Below, piece after piece: positions 12,712 through 26,800 of a stretch of 64,000 bases of DNA. Source of the DNA: Xestospongia muta. Lineage: Eukaryota; Porifera; Demospongiae; Haplosclerida; Petrosiidae. Within the stretch, counting starts at the first letter, position 1; each line of letters begins with the position of its first letter. A program made the translations under genes and the position numbers. Where the stretch lies: positions 6,094,920 through 6,158,919 of the forward strand of contig OY848923.1 of assembly GCA_963693285.1 (NCBI GenBank), written 5' to 3'. Under the pieces are notes generated by a model. The model was not told where the DNA came from. It worked only from the letters and a program-made list of their open reading frames with translations, and searched no databases.

Positions 12712-15700
12712 TTGAGGGAAGGAAGTGAAGAACAACAAGAATGTCTCTTATTCACTTCTTTGTTACAATGACATGTCAAAATGACTCCACAAGTAGTCTT
12801 GTCTAATCTTGTTCTCATGTCTTGTATGTAAGTTCCCCATGTTAAATGTACTATAGAATGTATAGTATAAACAAAGGAACATTCTAGAACATTATCACTG
12901 ACATCTATAGTGACCTGTTTTTATATCTGGTCCATCTTTAATTTTGTAGTATTGCTTCAAGCGTGTCCTAGTTATTTCGCTAACTATTGTGTTATAGGAA
13001 AGTTTATTGAGATATTGTAATACTTTATAAACAGTTATTATAATGTTATATATTTAAGATAATCTATTCATAGTCATTGGATGATCAGGTTACTATGTAA
13101 GATGTGTGTATAGTAACCTTTTTTTCACACATATACATGTATTTGTCAACATGTATGTGACCTTAATTAGAAAACATTACCTAATGTGGAACAGATAATT
13201 GGTTGCTACATAGCCATCTTTAACAGTAAGTTAATGAAATTTGATATGCTCAAAGGAAATGACTGGCATTCTTGCAAATCAAATTTCATAAACTTCTTGT
13301 TCAAGATGGCTGAGTAGTGATTGTTTATATGCAAGCTCTAGTTCGGCCTTTTTTGTCACATTTAGTATTGTTTACTTATTTAAGTATTATTCACATACAC
13401 ATAGACATGTATATAATTATATATACATTATATGTGTAGAATGTACATGTTACATTGACACAATGATTTAGTAATACATTGGTATATCAACATTAGTGTA
13501 TTGATGTTGGTATATTGACATTGGTGTATCAACATTGGTATATTGACATTGGTGTATTAACATTGGTATATTGACATTGATGTATCGACATTGGTATATT
13601 GACATTGGTGTATCGACATTGGTATATTGACATTGGTGTATCGACATTGGTATATTGACATTGGTGTATTAACATTGGTATATTGACATTGGTGTATCGA
13701 CATTGGTATATTATTGACATTGGTGTATTGACATTGGTGTATTGACACAGTATATCAACTCAATATTTCAATATACAATGATCAGTATTATTATTTACTC
13801 TATAATTTCAGGTTATCGTCCACGAGTCCGGTCCTTCTCAGTTTCTGGTAAAAACTCAACATCAATCATGGTGTCATGGCAATCACCATTGGAGACCCAT
13901 GACTGCTACAATATATCACGGTATCACCTCCAGTGTTGGGACATGCGTCAAAAACGTGTTGTTAACAGAACTATCAAACACTCAGAGGCCATGTACAACA
14001 TTACTATCATAGGGTTAACATCAGATCATAGTTATAACTGTTCTATATTGGTATATGTAGCTGATATCAGTGACTCACTAACATCATTAAATCTTCCACC
14101 TGATTTTAGCAATGGATATACATTACCTCTTCCACCTGATCAACCGTCTTCACCTGTTGACAGTGTAACTGTGACTGGATCTCCTAATACTATCACACTG
14201 AATATTGAAGCATTTAAAAGGTCTCTTAATTCTCTAACAAGTAGCAATGTTCGAATTGCTGTCTTACGTCTTGGTTCATCACCAACCATACCTCAAGGTA
14301 CTCCAGACCAGTTATATCCTTCGGATGAGAGTTTTACAACTTATGAAAGTGTCCACAGTGTAAATACTGGATCTTATCTACCTTATTTTGCAGCAGAATT
14401 TCCTGTCAATAATGTACCAAATAGTTTTGTAGTTGGTATTGGCAATGATACTAAGAAGAGACAAGTCTCCATCCATAATGGTCCATTAGAGTCTAGTGAC
14501 TACTACACTGTGTTTGTGAGAGTGTATGCTAAGTCTAATTTTGGTAGCCAATACTCTGTATTTAAGTCTACTAGTTTCTTAACTCCTCCTGTTCGTCCTG
14601 CTTCTGAGCAACCATCATCTACAGCAGACCCATCGTCATCTAGCAGTGGGGGTGTGATAGCAGCTGTGATCATTGTGATTCTACTCATTTTGGTTGTTGC
14701 AGTAATTGCAGCTATTGTAGTTATTGTGTTATTCAGGTATGTGTGTGTATGTGTGTGTTGTGTGACTTAGTAGGACATCTCAAAAATGTCTCTACTTTCC
14801 CAATACTTGTTCTAGTCCCAAACTAATAAATTAATGTATTATACAACTTCTAAATTTATAGACAATTACCAATGCTTCATAATGTTATAGTAGAGAGATT
14901 ACACTATATATATTGATATTTTATGTACACAATTAATATTTTTTAGAAACAGATATAACAAAACTAAGAAGAAAGAACCTATTACTTTGAGTGATGATAA
15001 TCATTACAGACATGATACACCAGAACGACAGCAGAATGAATATTTAGTAAGTTAACTACTAATATTTGTTCATTCATTTATTATATCAATTATTCACTCT
15101 ATACATTGTACATTATATAAATGATTGTTTTTTCTTAGGATGTTAAAGGAATGTCTCCTAAACCATGGACTCCTACTAGTAGTCCACCAGTTCAGCTAGC
15201 TATATCTAATCCTGGTTATGATAACCTTTATCCTACAGCTAGCCCATATGAAGAATCTTCTATATCTCCTTTGTTAGAAAAGAGAAACACACCTTCTGAT
15301 ACCAGCAGCTGTCCTGGATCTCCTAATCTTGGTAATGATGGTACAGCCCGAGGTCAGAGCTCTGAGGGACCTGTACATAGGACTGAGTTCCAGAAACACT
15401 TGGATTTACTTGACGCCAATGAACAGGAACTGTTTGAAAGAAATTTTAAGGTATGGCTGGAGAGTAGAATGGATATAGACTGATTAATGGATTGATGGCA
15501 GACAGCTTACATACTTCTTTCATCTCTACCAGTTAATTTTGAAGAATTCCGTTGAACAACCTGCTACAGGTAGTGAAGAAGCTCACATGTCTGGGAAGAA
15601 TTGTTACAAGAACATCACTGCATGTATGTGTATTAACTAGTTATTAAGTAATATTAATAGTTTGTTTTCTAGTTGATAGTACTCGAGTGCATTTGTCAGA

Positions 15701-16278
15701 AATAGATGGAGTTCTTAATTCAGACTACATCAATGCTAATCACATTAAAGTACATATAGTACATGTTATTATAATATATGTTATCTCTTTATATTAGGGT
15801 TATGATGGTAGTAAGAGATATATAGCTACTCAAGGTAAGTGTCTTATATATAATATCTCTTAATATTGATATTGTATATATTATGTGTGTGTTGTTTAGG
15901 TCCTAAGATAGAGACACACTGTGACTTCTGGAGAATGATATGGGAACAAAGGACAGCCACTATTGTTATGTTAACTAACATAGAGGAGAATGAAAAGGTA
16001 TGCATTATATACATGTACATGTACATATATAATGTATCTGATAGTATTATTTACTGTCTATCACTTTCTTTTCTCACTCTACCTTCCATTCACACCCTTT
16101 CTCATCATCTCACTCTCTATCCTTTCTTTAGCCCAAATGTTATCAGTACTGGCCCAGTGAAGGAGAGAAAGCATATGGTAATATTGTGGTCAGGGTAGAT
16201 AGAAATATTGTCCTACCTCACTATACAATTAGAAGTTTTAAAGTGTTATTAGTAAGTTCTATTGTTTTTTATTTAGTT

Positions 16279-16317
<39 letters not shown>

Positions 16318-18318
16318 CAGGCAACATCTGATGAAGAACGTACTGTTTTACAGTTTCATTATACAGCTTGGCCAGATAAGAATGTTCCTGCTCAAGCTTC
16401 ACCAGTTCTTGACTTTCTCAGAGCTGTAAACTCTGCTAATAACTTGCCATCTTATGGACCAATGGTGGTTCACTGCAGGTAAGTGAAAAATAATCGTTTG
16501 ACTGAAAGTTAGATAGATATATTGATGGATGAATGAATGGACAGATAGATGGACTAATATTAAAAATGATATATGAATGAATAGATATATGTATGGATGC
16601 TTCAATTTATTGGACACTTACAAGATGTATAGAGACAAGTAGTTACTTCAACTTTCTATATTTTTAGTGCTGGTGTAGGAAGGACTGGTACAATTATTGC
16701 TCTTGATATATCACTTGACCAGTTAAAAACAGAAGATGAAGTTAATGTACAAGCAGTTGTTAATTTCTTAAGACAACAAAGAACACAAATGGTTCAAGTC
16801 TTGGTAAGAAATGAGGAGACCAGTGACAAATGAAAGGAGAGAGATTGTAATATTAATAATGACATATGCAATAGATGATTAATCAGAGGTCAAAGGTCAA
16901 GATGAGAGGTCAACAATTAACAGTCAGTACTGGTGTTTAGGCTCCATCTTTGAGTAAATAATGTGTTTTGTCTGGCAAAAGTGTAAAAGATGATTCTCAG
17001 TGGACATTAGTGTGAATTAATTGTATGTACACCAGGAGTTGTAATCTAAGGGTCACTATTGACCTTTGACCTTTGGTGTTTATTAATATGTCAGATACTT
17101 CTTTCTAAGAGTTCAATTAGACTATCATTTGTCATTGTTTTTTTAATTTTGTTTTTAGCCTCAGTACATTTTTATTCATCATGCTATCCTTGAGGACATT
17201 GTCTACGGTGACAGCTCTGTACTAGTAAAGAACTTCTCAGATCATTACAATTTGTTGCAGACATCTGAATGTACACTTATCAATGATGAATTCAATAAGA
17301 TAGGAAGTGTAAGACCACCTGCTCAGGCCAGTGCAGGACCTGCTGTTGTCCCTCTGATAACAGAGAGTAAGTAAAGAGAGAAAGTAATTAGAACCACAAA
17401 CTGTTGTATTGACACACATTTATTATAGGAGTTAGCTAATAAACATTGTTTGATCTTATAATAACTACATGTACTAATATCTTTGTCTTATCATTAGATA
17501 AAGTGGACATTGATAACTACACTGCTCACTATCTTGATGTAAGTTTTAATATTATTATTTAGCACTGTTTTAAATAATAATGTTTACTATTTAGAGTTAC
17601 TGGGTACCAGAGCTGTTTATTGCCAGCTCTTGTCCTACTCGTGATAACTTGGAACATTTCTGGAGATTGATTTGGCATGCAAAGTGTACTCATGTTATCA
17701 ACATGTCTCCCAAAGACACTACTGTAAGTAACCTACCTACCTACCATCTTGTGTGTAAATAATTTAATTCAAATGTATTGACAATAGTACATGTATTACT
17801 AACTGTGGTTTTTTCTTAGATATTTAATTATTTCCCTGAATCTGGTTCTGAGATGATTTTAGGTGACCTTAGAGTTAAAGTACAACGGAAATATTTTATG
17901 ACTGGATATATTTCAAGAACTATTATTGTTTCAACTGATCAGGTTTGAATAAATGGGATGAATGAATGGATTGATGAATGAAAGATGGATTGATGGATTA
18001 GAATGATAGATGGATTAATGTTTAGATTGGTGGAGAAATGGATTGATGGATGTATTAACAATTATTATTCTCTGTTATTTATTTTTAGAGTAAAAACAAG
18101 TTAACTATTCATCATATGCACTACCAAGACTGGCAAACTAAACATCTTCCTCGTGTTGATAAATTTGTTAAGTTTGTTGTAGAGTGTCTGAAAGAAGCAG
18201 AAAAGCCAGATCGTAATGGTAGACCAATGCTGATACATGATGAGTTAGTTACGACATATATACATGAGCACAATATGTCTCTCTTTTCATCAATTCATTC
18301 GTCCATCTACACACTCAT

Positions 18319-18367
<49 letters not shown>

Positions 18368-18973
18368 CATCCATCCATGTATTCATCAATCCATCCATTT
18401 TCCATTAATGTTGATGAATAGATGAATGGATGAATTGATGATTACCCTTGCTCCACCCATTCATTTATTTATTGTTCCATCCATTTTGATGGTTTGATAA
18501 ATACAATGATAATAGAGGGATGGAACATAGTTTGGTGAACAGATGTCTTGATCCACCCATTCATCAATGTTATACATTATGATTAAACTCCACCCATTGA
18601 CTATTTATTATTGATTATTTTATATAGTGGTTCAATGGGACCAGTTGGAGTATTTGCTGCTCTCAGCTACTGTTTTCAAAGAGCTAGAAAGGAGCGTTTA
18701 GTTGATCTCCTTCAAACTGTTAATCTTCATCATCTGCAATGCCCTGGACTAATCAGTAATCTACAACTGTATGCCTACTGCTATGACTGTTTACTGGACT
18801 ACACAACAAAGCTATTGAAAGATGAATCAGTGCCTCCAATCTATGAGAACATTGCCTCGTTTCGTGGCAAATTACAACCTTCACCAGAACCCAAACCTTC
18901 ACCAGAACCCATTGATAAGGCCCGTCTAGAAGTTGAGGAACTAGGATACGATATAGTTGACATAATGCATTAA
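10621..18973 (+). CDS. Receptor-type tyrosine phosphatase (Ig-FN3-TM-D1-D2), 5' end unresolved
   Basis: Eighteen exons share one frame for about 1225 residues: 10621-10905 (Ig), 11207-11542 (FN3), 13812-14736 (FN3, stalk, membrane segment), 14947-15046, 15139-15450, 15533-15623, 15673-15749, 15798-15834, 15900-15997, 16132-16251, 16321-16478, 16668-16803, 17159-17366, 17498-17538, 17595-17723, 17820-17942, 18089-18243 and 18628-18973. D1 has SDYINAN, a WPD loop (WPDKNVP) and an intact P-loop [10 protein letters not shown] split across two exons, so it should be active. D2 carries IHDDGSMGPVG and YQDWQ instead, so it lacks the catalytic Cys, Arg and WPD Asp and is a pseudophosphatase. The usual KNRY of D1 reads KNCY. 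The tail repeats PSPEPK. No signal peptide was found; the upstream Ig exon is decayed. Confidence 0.85.
11159..11194. repeat. (TC)n microsatellite before FN3 exon
   Basis: Slightly imperfect TC tract just upstream of the acceptor at 11206. Confidence 0.85.
12053..12305. repeat. 46-bp minisatellite
   Basis: Units beginning TGGCTGTATTGGTAATATT start at 12053, 12099, 12145, 12191, 12237 and about 12282, an almost exact 46-bp period. Confidence 0.9.
12664..12706. repeat. (AG)n microsatellite
   Basis: AG run in the long RPTP intron. It has the opposite polarity to the TC tracts that sit at acceptors. Confidence 0.9.
13471..13748. repeat. 14-bp / 28-bp minisatellite
   Basis: Alternating 14-mers ACATTGGTATATTG and ACATTGGTGTATCG form a higher-order 28-bp unit over about 270 bp, just before the exon at 13812. 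It makes artificial open frames on the minus strand. Confidence 0.92.
16281..16313. repeat. (TC)n microsatellite at a splice acceptor
   Basis: TC run immediately before ATCACAG and the WPD-loop exon at 16321. The dead copy in unit B has a longer run at the same place (29456-29514). Confidence 0.9.
18324..18364. repeat. (TC)n microsatellite in the last RPTP intron
   Basis: About 40 bp of TC in the intron 18244-18627. The orthologous intron in unit D has expanded this to about 230 bp at 55498-55728. Confidence 0.9.
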
Positions 18974-19475
18974 GTGATAGTGATGTTCATAGTGTATTAA
19001 TTGTATGGATCTTTGTGTATTATCAATGATAGGGAATTTGATGTGTATTTTTGTAATTGACATTGACTCTTCATCATGTTCTGTATATAGTTCATTTAAA
19101 TGAGATAACATGTTATTTTTAATATGTTTCTCACTTTTTGTATTTTGTTTAATTTTTTGTATTGTATTGTTTTTTGTTGTTTAGTACTTTATTATTTCCA
19201 CACAATAACACTAATAGAAACTTGTTTATTTGTTTTGTGTCTTGTTCTATGTCTGGTCTTTATAGATATATACTGTGTTATACTTTGTATACACAATTAA
19301 ACATGATCATTATAACTATTAATATTATTAATATTAATAAACATAAAATTAATAATTTAACTTAACTATGTTTTTTATGCAATGTATTGGTATCGTCTGT
19401 ACTAGTAGGTTTATACAGAGACGAGAGGAATGTAAGAGTTGGTAATATGTTAATGTAAGTAGATGAGAGCACAAG

Positions 19476-19532
<57 letters not shown>

Positions 19533-19990
19533 ATTTTATAAATTAATGTTGTTATATAATGTTAGTATTAGACATTGTATGTACTGAATAAATGTCCATT
19601 TTGATCCAATCACTACATTTATTACTTAATTAAAGACCCTGTAATTTCATTATTAAAACAGTTTCACTCCTAAAGCTATTTACTGGCTTTATTAAAGGAG
19701 TGCAGTAACTAATTACATATAATTATACAATAATGAATGTTTTGTAATTTTGTATACAATACAAATGTGTATATTATCAACACTAATATTTGTTACTACA
19801 CTATGTAGCAGATGATCCATTCATTTAGTGGTATAATTACAACTGCAAAGATTGCTGGAGTATTTGCTATTCCTGGCACATCACAAAGTATTGCTAAATG
19901 TGACCAATCTGAAGTGATAATAGTAATTAGTGAAAGTAAGACTGAGTCAATCGTATATATATAACATCTAAGAAATTCCAAAAAGGATGA
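18974..19990. other. RPTP 3' untranslated and intergenic DNA with (TA)n
   Basis: The region after the stop is conserved with 56350-56700 in unit D for about 380 bp, so it probably includes the 3' UTR. A (TA)n run lies at about 19478-19530. No gene is recognised before the CARD remnant. Confidence 0.6.
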
Positions 19991-20000
19991 AAAACATGTC

Positions 20001-20176
20001 TACAAATTAGTTATAATACTGTTAGCAACATAATTTACTCTATGGTTATCTTGTTTTAATAGTACATCACAAAGTGTAGTTAGATAATGTTTGGGATCTC
20101 TGTAACCTTGTAGTAAATTGAACAGTTTATGGTCTACTTTTCTTGCTTTATGACAAATAGAGACATCTTTTGTAGA
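20001..20176 (-). pseudogene. Orphan CARD-like terminal exon fragment
   Basis: Minus-strand reading gives HKARKVDHKLFNLLQ, then HYLTTLCDVLLKQDN, then ANSIITNL and a stop. This closely matches the C-terminal half of the CARD exons at 20821-21140 and 41983-42302. The N-terminal half of the exon is missing. It lies about 650 bp downstream of the intact CARD exon of gene B, so it may be the relic of a second terminal exon, as seen intact in unit D. Confidence 0.6.
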
Positions 20177-20820
20177 ATATTAGATGATGGAGTGATGACT
20201 TATTCACCATTTCATCAAAGTATCTATAGTTCTTTATATCTATTTTTCATTGATCTTGATGAATGGATGAATGGATTGATTAATGATTGACCTTGTTTTA
20301 CTATATAGTTATGATTTATTCATCCATCTGTTCATTTATTTATCCATTTCTTCTTTTACCAATTCTGATGGATGGATGAATCCAATGGATGGATGAATGG
20401 AGAATTGAATAATGAGTTAATAGTATAAAATCTATACTTGTACAATAAATATTAATTTATACATTTCTCTCTTATTATATAGCTAACAGAACAATTTCCC
20501 TTTGAATCAAGAATGGTAATCAATTATTACATAATCTCAGTGTCATAGACTCTGTATCCACTGCAATAAAGATATTTGATCTATTATCTGGAAATCTTTT
20601 GAGAAGTAATATGTAAGTTGTCTTGTATTTGTTGAAAACTAAATATATTCTTTGCAGAAAGAAATTACATTGAATACAAAATTTATTATAGTAACTCACT
20701 AAAAAACAAGCAATACAAATAACTTTTAATAACCCACTAATGTGATTTGTGTGCATATTAAAACAAATGTCATAACAAGTAAAGTTCTGTAGCAATATGT
20801 AGAACAAATTATAATAACAA

Positions 20821-23800
20821 TTATAACTTAGCAATGATACTATTTGCAATATCTCTTAATCTCGGATTGTCTTGTTTTAAAAGTACATTGCAAATTTGAG
20901 TTAGATACTGCTTTGGGTTTCTGTGTGCTTGTAACAGGTTGAACAGTTCATGGACTACTTTTCTAGCTTTACGATAATTGGAGACACCTTCTGTAGTTGT
21001 AAACTGTACTATAGATTGTCCTATTATTTTCTCAGCAAACAGTCTGTCAGTTACTCTATCAAGATCATTGGCAATAGCTTCACTAATATCAGCACTGTGA
21101 GTATGGAATATCTCAGATGGGTTGGACTCATCTACTTGTACTGAAATGATAGAGAGAACATATACAATTACCAATACTAAAAGATATAAATAAAACACAT
21201 CTATTACATGTAATTAGTTTGTTAGTGTGTTCATTTTAATCTCAATATAGATGAGAATTTATAATGGCTATCAATTGTGTTAAAAATTTGGAGAAAATGT
21301 GTAATAAAAATGTTTTAAATCTTATTAGTGCAATGTACATTTTACTCACTTTCAGTATTATGTAATACTCTAAGTGGTTGCTGTACATTTGTAGCTATAC
21401 AATAAAGATATTAATGAGATAACTCGCTTGCTTGATTTTCAGCACTCACCAAGTGATCGTACAATATAGATTTTTGGAGTGAGTGGTTCTTCAGTTAAAT
21501 TGATACCTTTCAAAGTAATACCATAATGAATTTCTGGGACAGTAGTATCACTCGGAATACCAGATACTGTCACTAGACAAGAAGGAAATTGGGGAGGAGT
21601 ACATGCTCCAAACTTGTCAACAACACTTTGACTTATCTATAAATAGAGTAAATATTTTGTCATTACTTTGTCAATGTTTTGTACCCTGGTAGGATATAAA
21701 TGAGGACGAACATTCCATCCTTGAAATGAATGTTCTTGCTCTTCTCCAATACATAATTCAACATAGCCATTTTCTTCTTGAAATTTGAATGATATACTGA
21801 TATCTTTCTCAACAGTTGGTAGTGAAGTATCAATGTACTATCAAAACACAATATAACATCTATCATTCTCTAAGTAATATATAGTACTAACCTGTAGGAG
21901 GGCATCAAGATGTTGAGCTACCATAAACCTCATAAGCCATTCATTTTGTTGTTTAATTTCATACACTACTTGACCTACATACAAATTGACTGGAGATTGT
22001 CCTCTCTCATCTATAGTAATGTAAAAATTATCTTAAGCCACAAAGTCTATTATATACTTTGTAAGGTTAATGGAGCTTCTAATGATGAATCAGAAATGTT
22101 GTCTTGATGTTCAGAAACTTCTTCAGAACCATGACGAAATCGTCGCGTTATTGGTCTTATCAGAGCTCTAACAATTGACTTTATGGAGAACTTAGTGAGA
22201 TGGATACTGCCATATTGGTCTCCAGGGTAGAACTGTCCTCCTTGCTCTAGTCTGAACTGGTAGGGTAGTACAGGTTGGTAGAGATCAGCTGTAACAAAAC
22301 TGAGGTAACTAGTGTGTTCTTGTGTCTCTAAAGATACACAATGTTGAATGGATAACTGGACTGGTTGAAGGAGGTTTCTGGAAACAGAAATGGAGTAAAC
22401 AGCACTGACCAGTGAAGTATCAAAGGGAAACGCAAACCTTCCCCCTACAATTGCTGCAATAGATACTTCACATGTTTCTCCAGGAGGTATTGTTCCATAA
22501 GGTACATTGATCCTCAAACCATACTCCTCCCAATTTAATAACTGAGTACATTCTCCTTGTATAAAGAACAGTGTTTTACCAGCTATATGAACACCAGTAC
22601 CATCAAGATACTCTAGCTGGTCTAATATATAAGATATATCAATATAACAATGTAATAGATAATATTACTGACATACCAAGAGAAGGAACAAGATAGTTGA
22701 ACTGACATTCAACATCCTTGGTAGTCACTGTATCACCTTTATCAGTGGGTATAGCAGATACTTGTGTACTGTCTTCTCCTTTTTCTTCAATTAATAAATC
22801 AGTTTGTTTTAGATCTTGTAAACCTATAAATTATATAGACAATAATATATAGTAATGTTCAATGATGATTTATAAATTGTATAAGTAATACAGTAAATCT
22901 GAAAAATTTGTTGCAACAATACCACGAACATTTTTGGCATTAATAAGGAAATGTAATAAGCTACATATCCATCAATTCACCTATTCATTCATCTGTTCAC
23001 CTTCCATTGATCCATCCATCCACTAGCTCATGTAACTTCAATATAGCTCTTACCAGGAATGACATGTTTCATGTCAAGGTGAAGTAGAGCCTCTTCAAGT
23101 TGTGTCAATGTACCTCCTTTTAGAGACCATTCCTTTAATAAGTACTTCATTTGTTCTGTAGAATCTCCTTTACTTCTGATATCAGTCAGTACAGACTGAT
23201 CTATATTAAGTTGAAGACCCAGTTGTTCCCAATACTCTTGTACTGGTTGTAGGACAACAGCCAGTTTGGGATGATAACTGACAACATCTGATGTGATATG
23301 TAAAATAAAGTAATCAACTGTTAATTACAATAATAACTAGTACCTGTAGTATTTTGAGAACTCCTGAGTTGTTGATTAGATTGTTCTAGTTGTTTTTGTA
23401 GTGTTACTATGGTTTCTGCATTCTTCTGAAGTCTACGATTTAGTTGAGATATAAAGCTATCCTTCTCTTGTACTAGATTATGTAGTTGTTGTAAGTTATG
23501 ATAATCACTGGTAGTTGAGACTATAGTATAATGAAATGATTGAATTAACACAATAACAACATTCATCCATTAATATGTCAATATATCTGTCCATTCATCC
23601 ATACACTATCCATGTATCTATCCATTGACCCTATATACATACATGTACATAAATACACATGTACACTCACTCTGTTGTTTAGATTGTAGTGTTGTTATGA
23701 TCTCATCCTTCTTTTGAAGTTCAGCTATATAGCGGTCGTTCTCTTGTACTATAGTGAAGTAAGTAACAACACTTAGTGAAATACAGTTTGTTTGTTCAAT

Positions 23801-26800
23801 ACATGAACAGGTACATGAATTGACTATCCTTTGTTTTATCCATTTATTTATTTAATCATTCATCCATTCCTTCATTCATTTATCCATCCTTTAATTCCAT
23901 GTATCCTTTGATCAAACTGTCCATCCCTCCTTTCATTAGTCCATACATGGCATTCATCTATCCATCCATCCATCCTACCTTGTTCAGATTCTAGTTCTAG
24001 TAGTCTCTCTTGAAGACTCTTTATGTTTTGTTGAGCAACTAAGAGATCATGTAGAAGAGTTTCATTATTACCTTGGGCACCTCCTTCTTCCTTGTTTTTT
24101 GATTGCAAAATCTCTGGATCAAAGTCAATGCCCTCCTTCCTACATCGCTTTCCATTATTAAATCTCTCTATATCTTTGATGATTCCAGAAGGATCTGTTA
24201 GTCCATTTGAGTCTAGTACAAACCCTACTGACCATTGACCATCATTGAGGACTATATGAGAAAACACAACAGTACTAATGTCAGTATACAATGTAGTACT
24301 ACTAGTATAACATATATGATAGTAATATGACTATACTATGTAGTACATAACAAGATCACCTGTTATATAACAGTACATGTATTATACACTACATGTAACA
24401 TTACCTATACTTACATGATGTACATGTAATAATAACTAAAACATATAAACAATACTACACATGTAGTCACAAATATATACACACAATGTTAGTAATACTA
24501 CCAGTTTGATGTAGACTGGATTGAATGTACACACAATAAAGGAAATATTAGTGGTTATCATTAAATGAGTACTTACTACATCAAATATCTATAACTTATG
24601 GGAGTTAAATATATGTGGTCATTAGGTAATACATTTCTATTTGTATACATTCAACAGAACTATTATAACTATATGTGTATATACATGTATGTAGTTCTTA
24701 TGATATATAATATCAAGTTAACATTGACCACACCTACTAACAGTACTACAGAGGTATAGTTCAAAGGAGAAGGTCATAATTTGTAATATATTACCATATG
24801 ATAATAACCTCTACCACACCCCCTTAATAACCTATACAGTATCCATTGTGTCTTATGTTACATGTAGTCAATGTAATATCTATATTGTGTGTGTAATGAC
24901 TTATTTACCTAGTTCAAACAACATTGTTATATTGGGGTCTTTGATATCTGCTCCATTATACTGTAGTTTACCTCCTATAACTATTAACCACACACAATGT
25001 GGTCCCATGATAAATGCTGATAGAGAGTGGCCTTCTCTCTCAGTAACAGAGTCAGGTAGATTAATCTGTAGTATATAGAGACATAAATATTATTACATCA
25101 TTTATATGTGTATACAGATTGGAGAGTTATATTACAGTAATAGTTATTGGTATGATATTAAAACTAACAATTACTTGGTAACTTGTTACAAAGAGATATA
25201 AATCATCACAAATGTTAACTCACAAAGTAATATAATTTAAATATTATTTTCATTTATATTACCATTTATACAGTATCTTACTCTAACATGTTCTACTCAG
25301 TCTGTTTCCTCTGTTTAAGGCATTCCTAGTGAGCACTGATATACACTAAAAAACAGATCATAACTGTGGTTCAAGTGAACCCACCTACATAAGTCCACAA
25401 TGTCCTAAGGTCACCTAGTTAATAATCTCTACTTTAAGTAGACTATAATTTTGTACAAAGCTGATAATTATGATAACAATAAAGATAACAACATATTATA
25501 GTATATCAGTAGTAAATATATATGGTTTATTATACTTCTAAATATATGGACAGTTACATGTACTAACTTTGTAACTATCATTGTATAATAAATTAGAGGT
25601 AATATGGTATATTATCAATGACATACCTTTGTCCATAACTTCTCATTAATATCCAGTATCCAACAGTCCCTTATTATTTTGTTTGTCTTATCCATTCCAC
25701 CTATCATTACTAGTATAGGTGATATTGATCCAGTGATGATACTGGCAGCATGACTCCACCTTTTCTTTGGCCACTGTACTACTAGGTCAGGTTTAGCTAT
25801 AGTCTGCCAGTGCTAGATAGACAAATGAACTCAACTAACACTCATTATATAACATGTTATCAGTCAGTGTATGAATGATAATATAACTTACCACTGTATG
25901 GTTGATGATATCCAGTATATAGAGTGTATTAGATTTTGTACCTTCAACTACACCACCAAAAATGATTGCTCTTATATTGTTTACTGCTTCCATAACAAAG
26001 GAATTATTAGGTGGCATACACTGTCCAATAATCTCAGGTATGATCCATTGACCTAAAAGGAGAACACATTCATCATTATACTTGTATCATAATAGTAGTT
26101 GATAATCCATCATGACACAATGATCAGTAAATGTATTATTACTACCTAGCAGTACATGTCAGATAGTCCTATAATTGTTTGGACCATATGGAAGCTCTCT
26201 CTATATAATTATATATTATTAACCAGTTCTACTATAATGGGTACAACTGATAACACTCACTAGCTTGCTTCATTACCAAACATTCTATAGCCATAGTTGT
26301 CCATAGATACTGCTCTCAATAATTATGCAGTCTTTGTAGCTCTAGTATCTTATATTATATATTATATTATCTAGTATCTTGAACTGATGGATGAGCAATT
26401 ATAATAAGATTTTTTTAATTGTATTCTTGTATACTAATATACTACTATATTATTATTTTAAATTATATGTACTACAATTATAAAATGTTAATAATACTTA
26501 ATATAACTAGTACAGAGAACATATAATAATACATCATATAATAATTACATGTAGTGACACTGACTGTAATAAGTGATATCTGATAGTATAATATGATATA
26601 TTATTGTTATTACCTGTTGTCAGGTCATAGATATTTTGTTCATTAGTAGATACTTTACCATTATGTAGCTGATTGTATTGAACTTGTGGTAATTTTACAA
26701 AGGGTAGGAATCCGATACCTCCAACAACTAAAAGACAATGATGTCCTGCTTGTTCACTTGACATAATACCACCAAAGCCTCTCTTCATCACTGTTATACT

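Larger units (their letters stand above)
11543..13811 (+). other. Long repeat-bearing intron of the RPTP
   Basis: At 2.3 kb this is the longest intron of the receptor. It holds two minisatellites and an AG tract, listed separately. No further exon was recognised. Confidence 0.65.

Noticed and set aside
13529..13748. Minus-strand frames of repeated [12 protein letters not shown]
   Set aside because: Pure translation of the 14/28-bp minisatellite; no start context, splice logic or family.
13471..13748. Regular repeats resembling a CRISPR array
   Set aside because: Units are contiguous with no unique spacers, and the surrounding genes are spliced animal genes.
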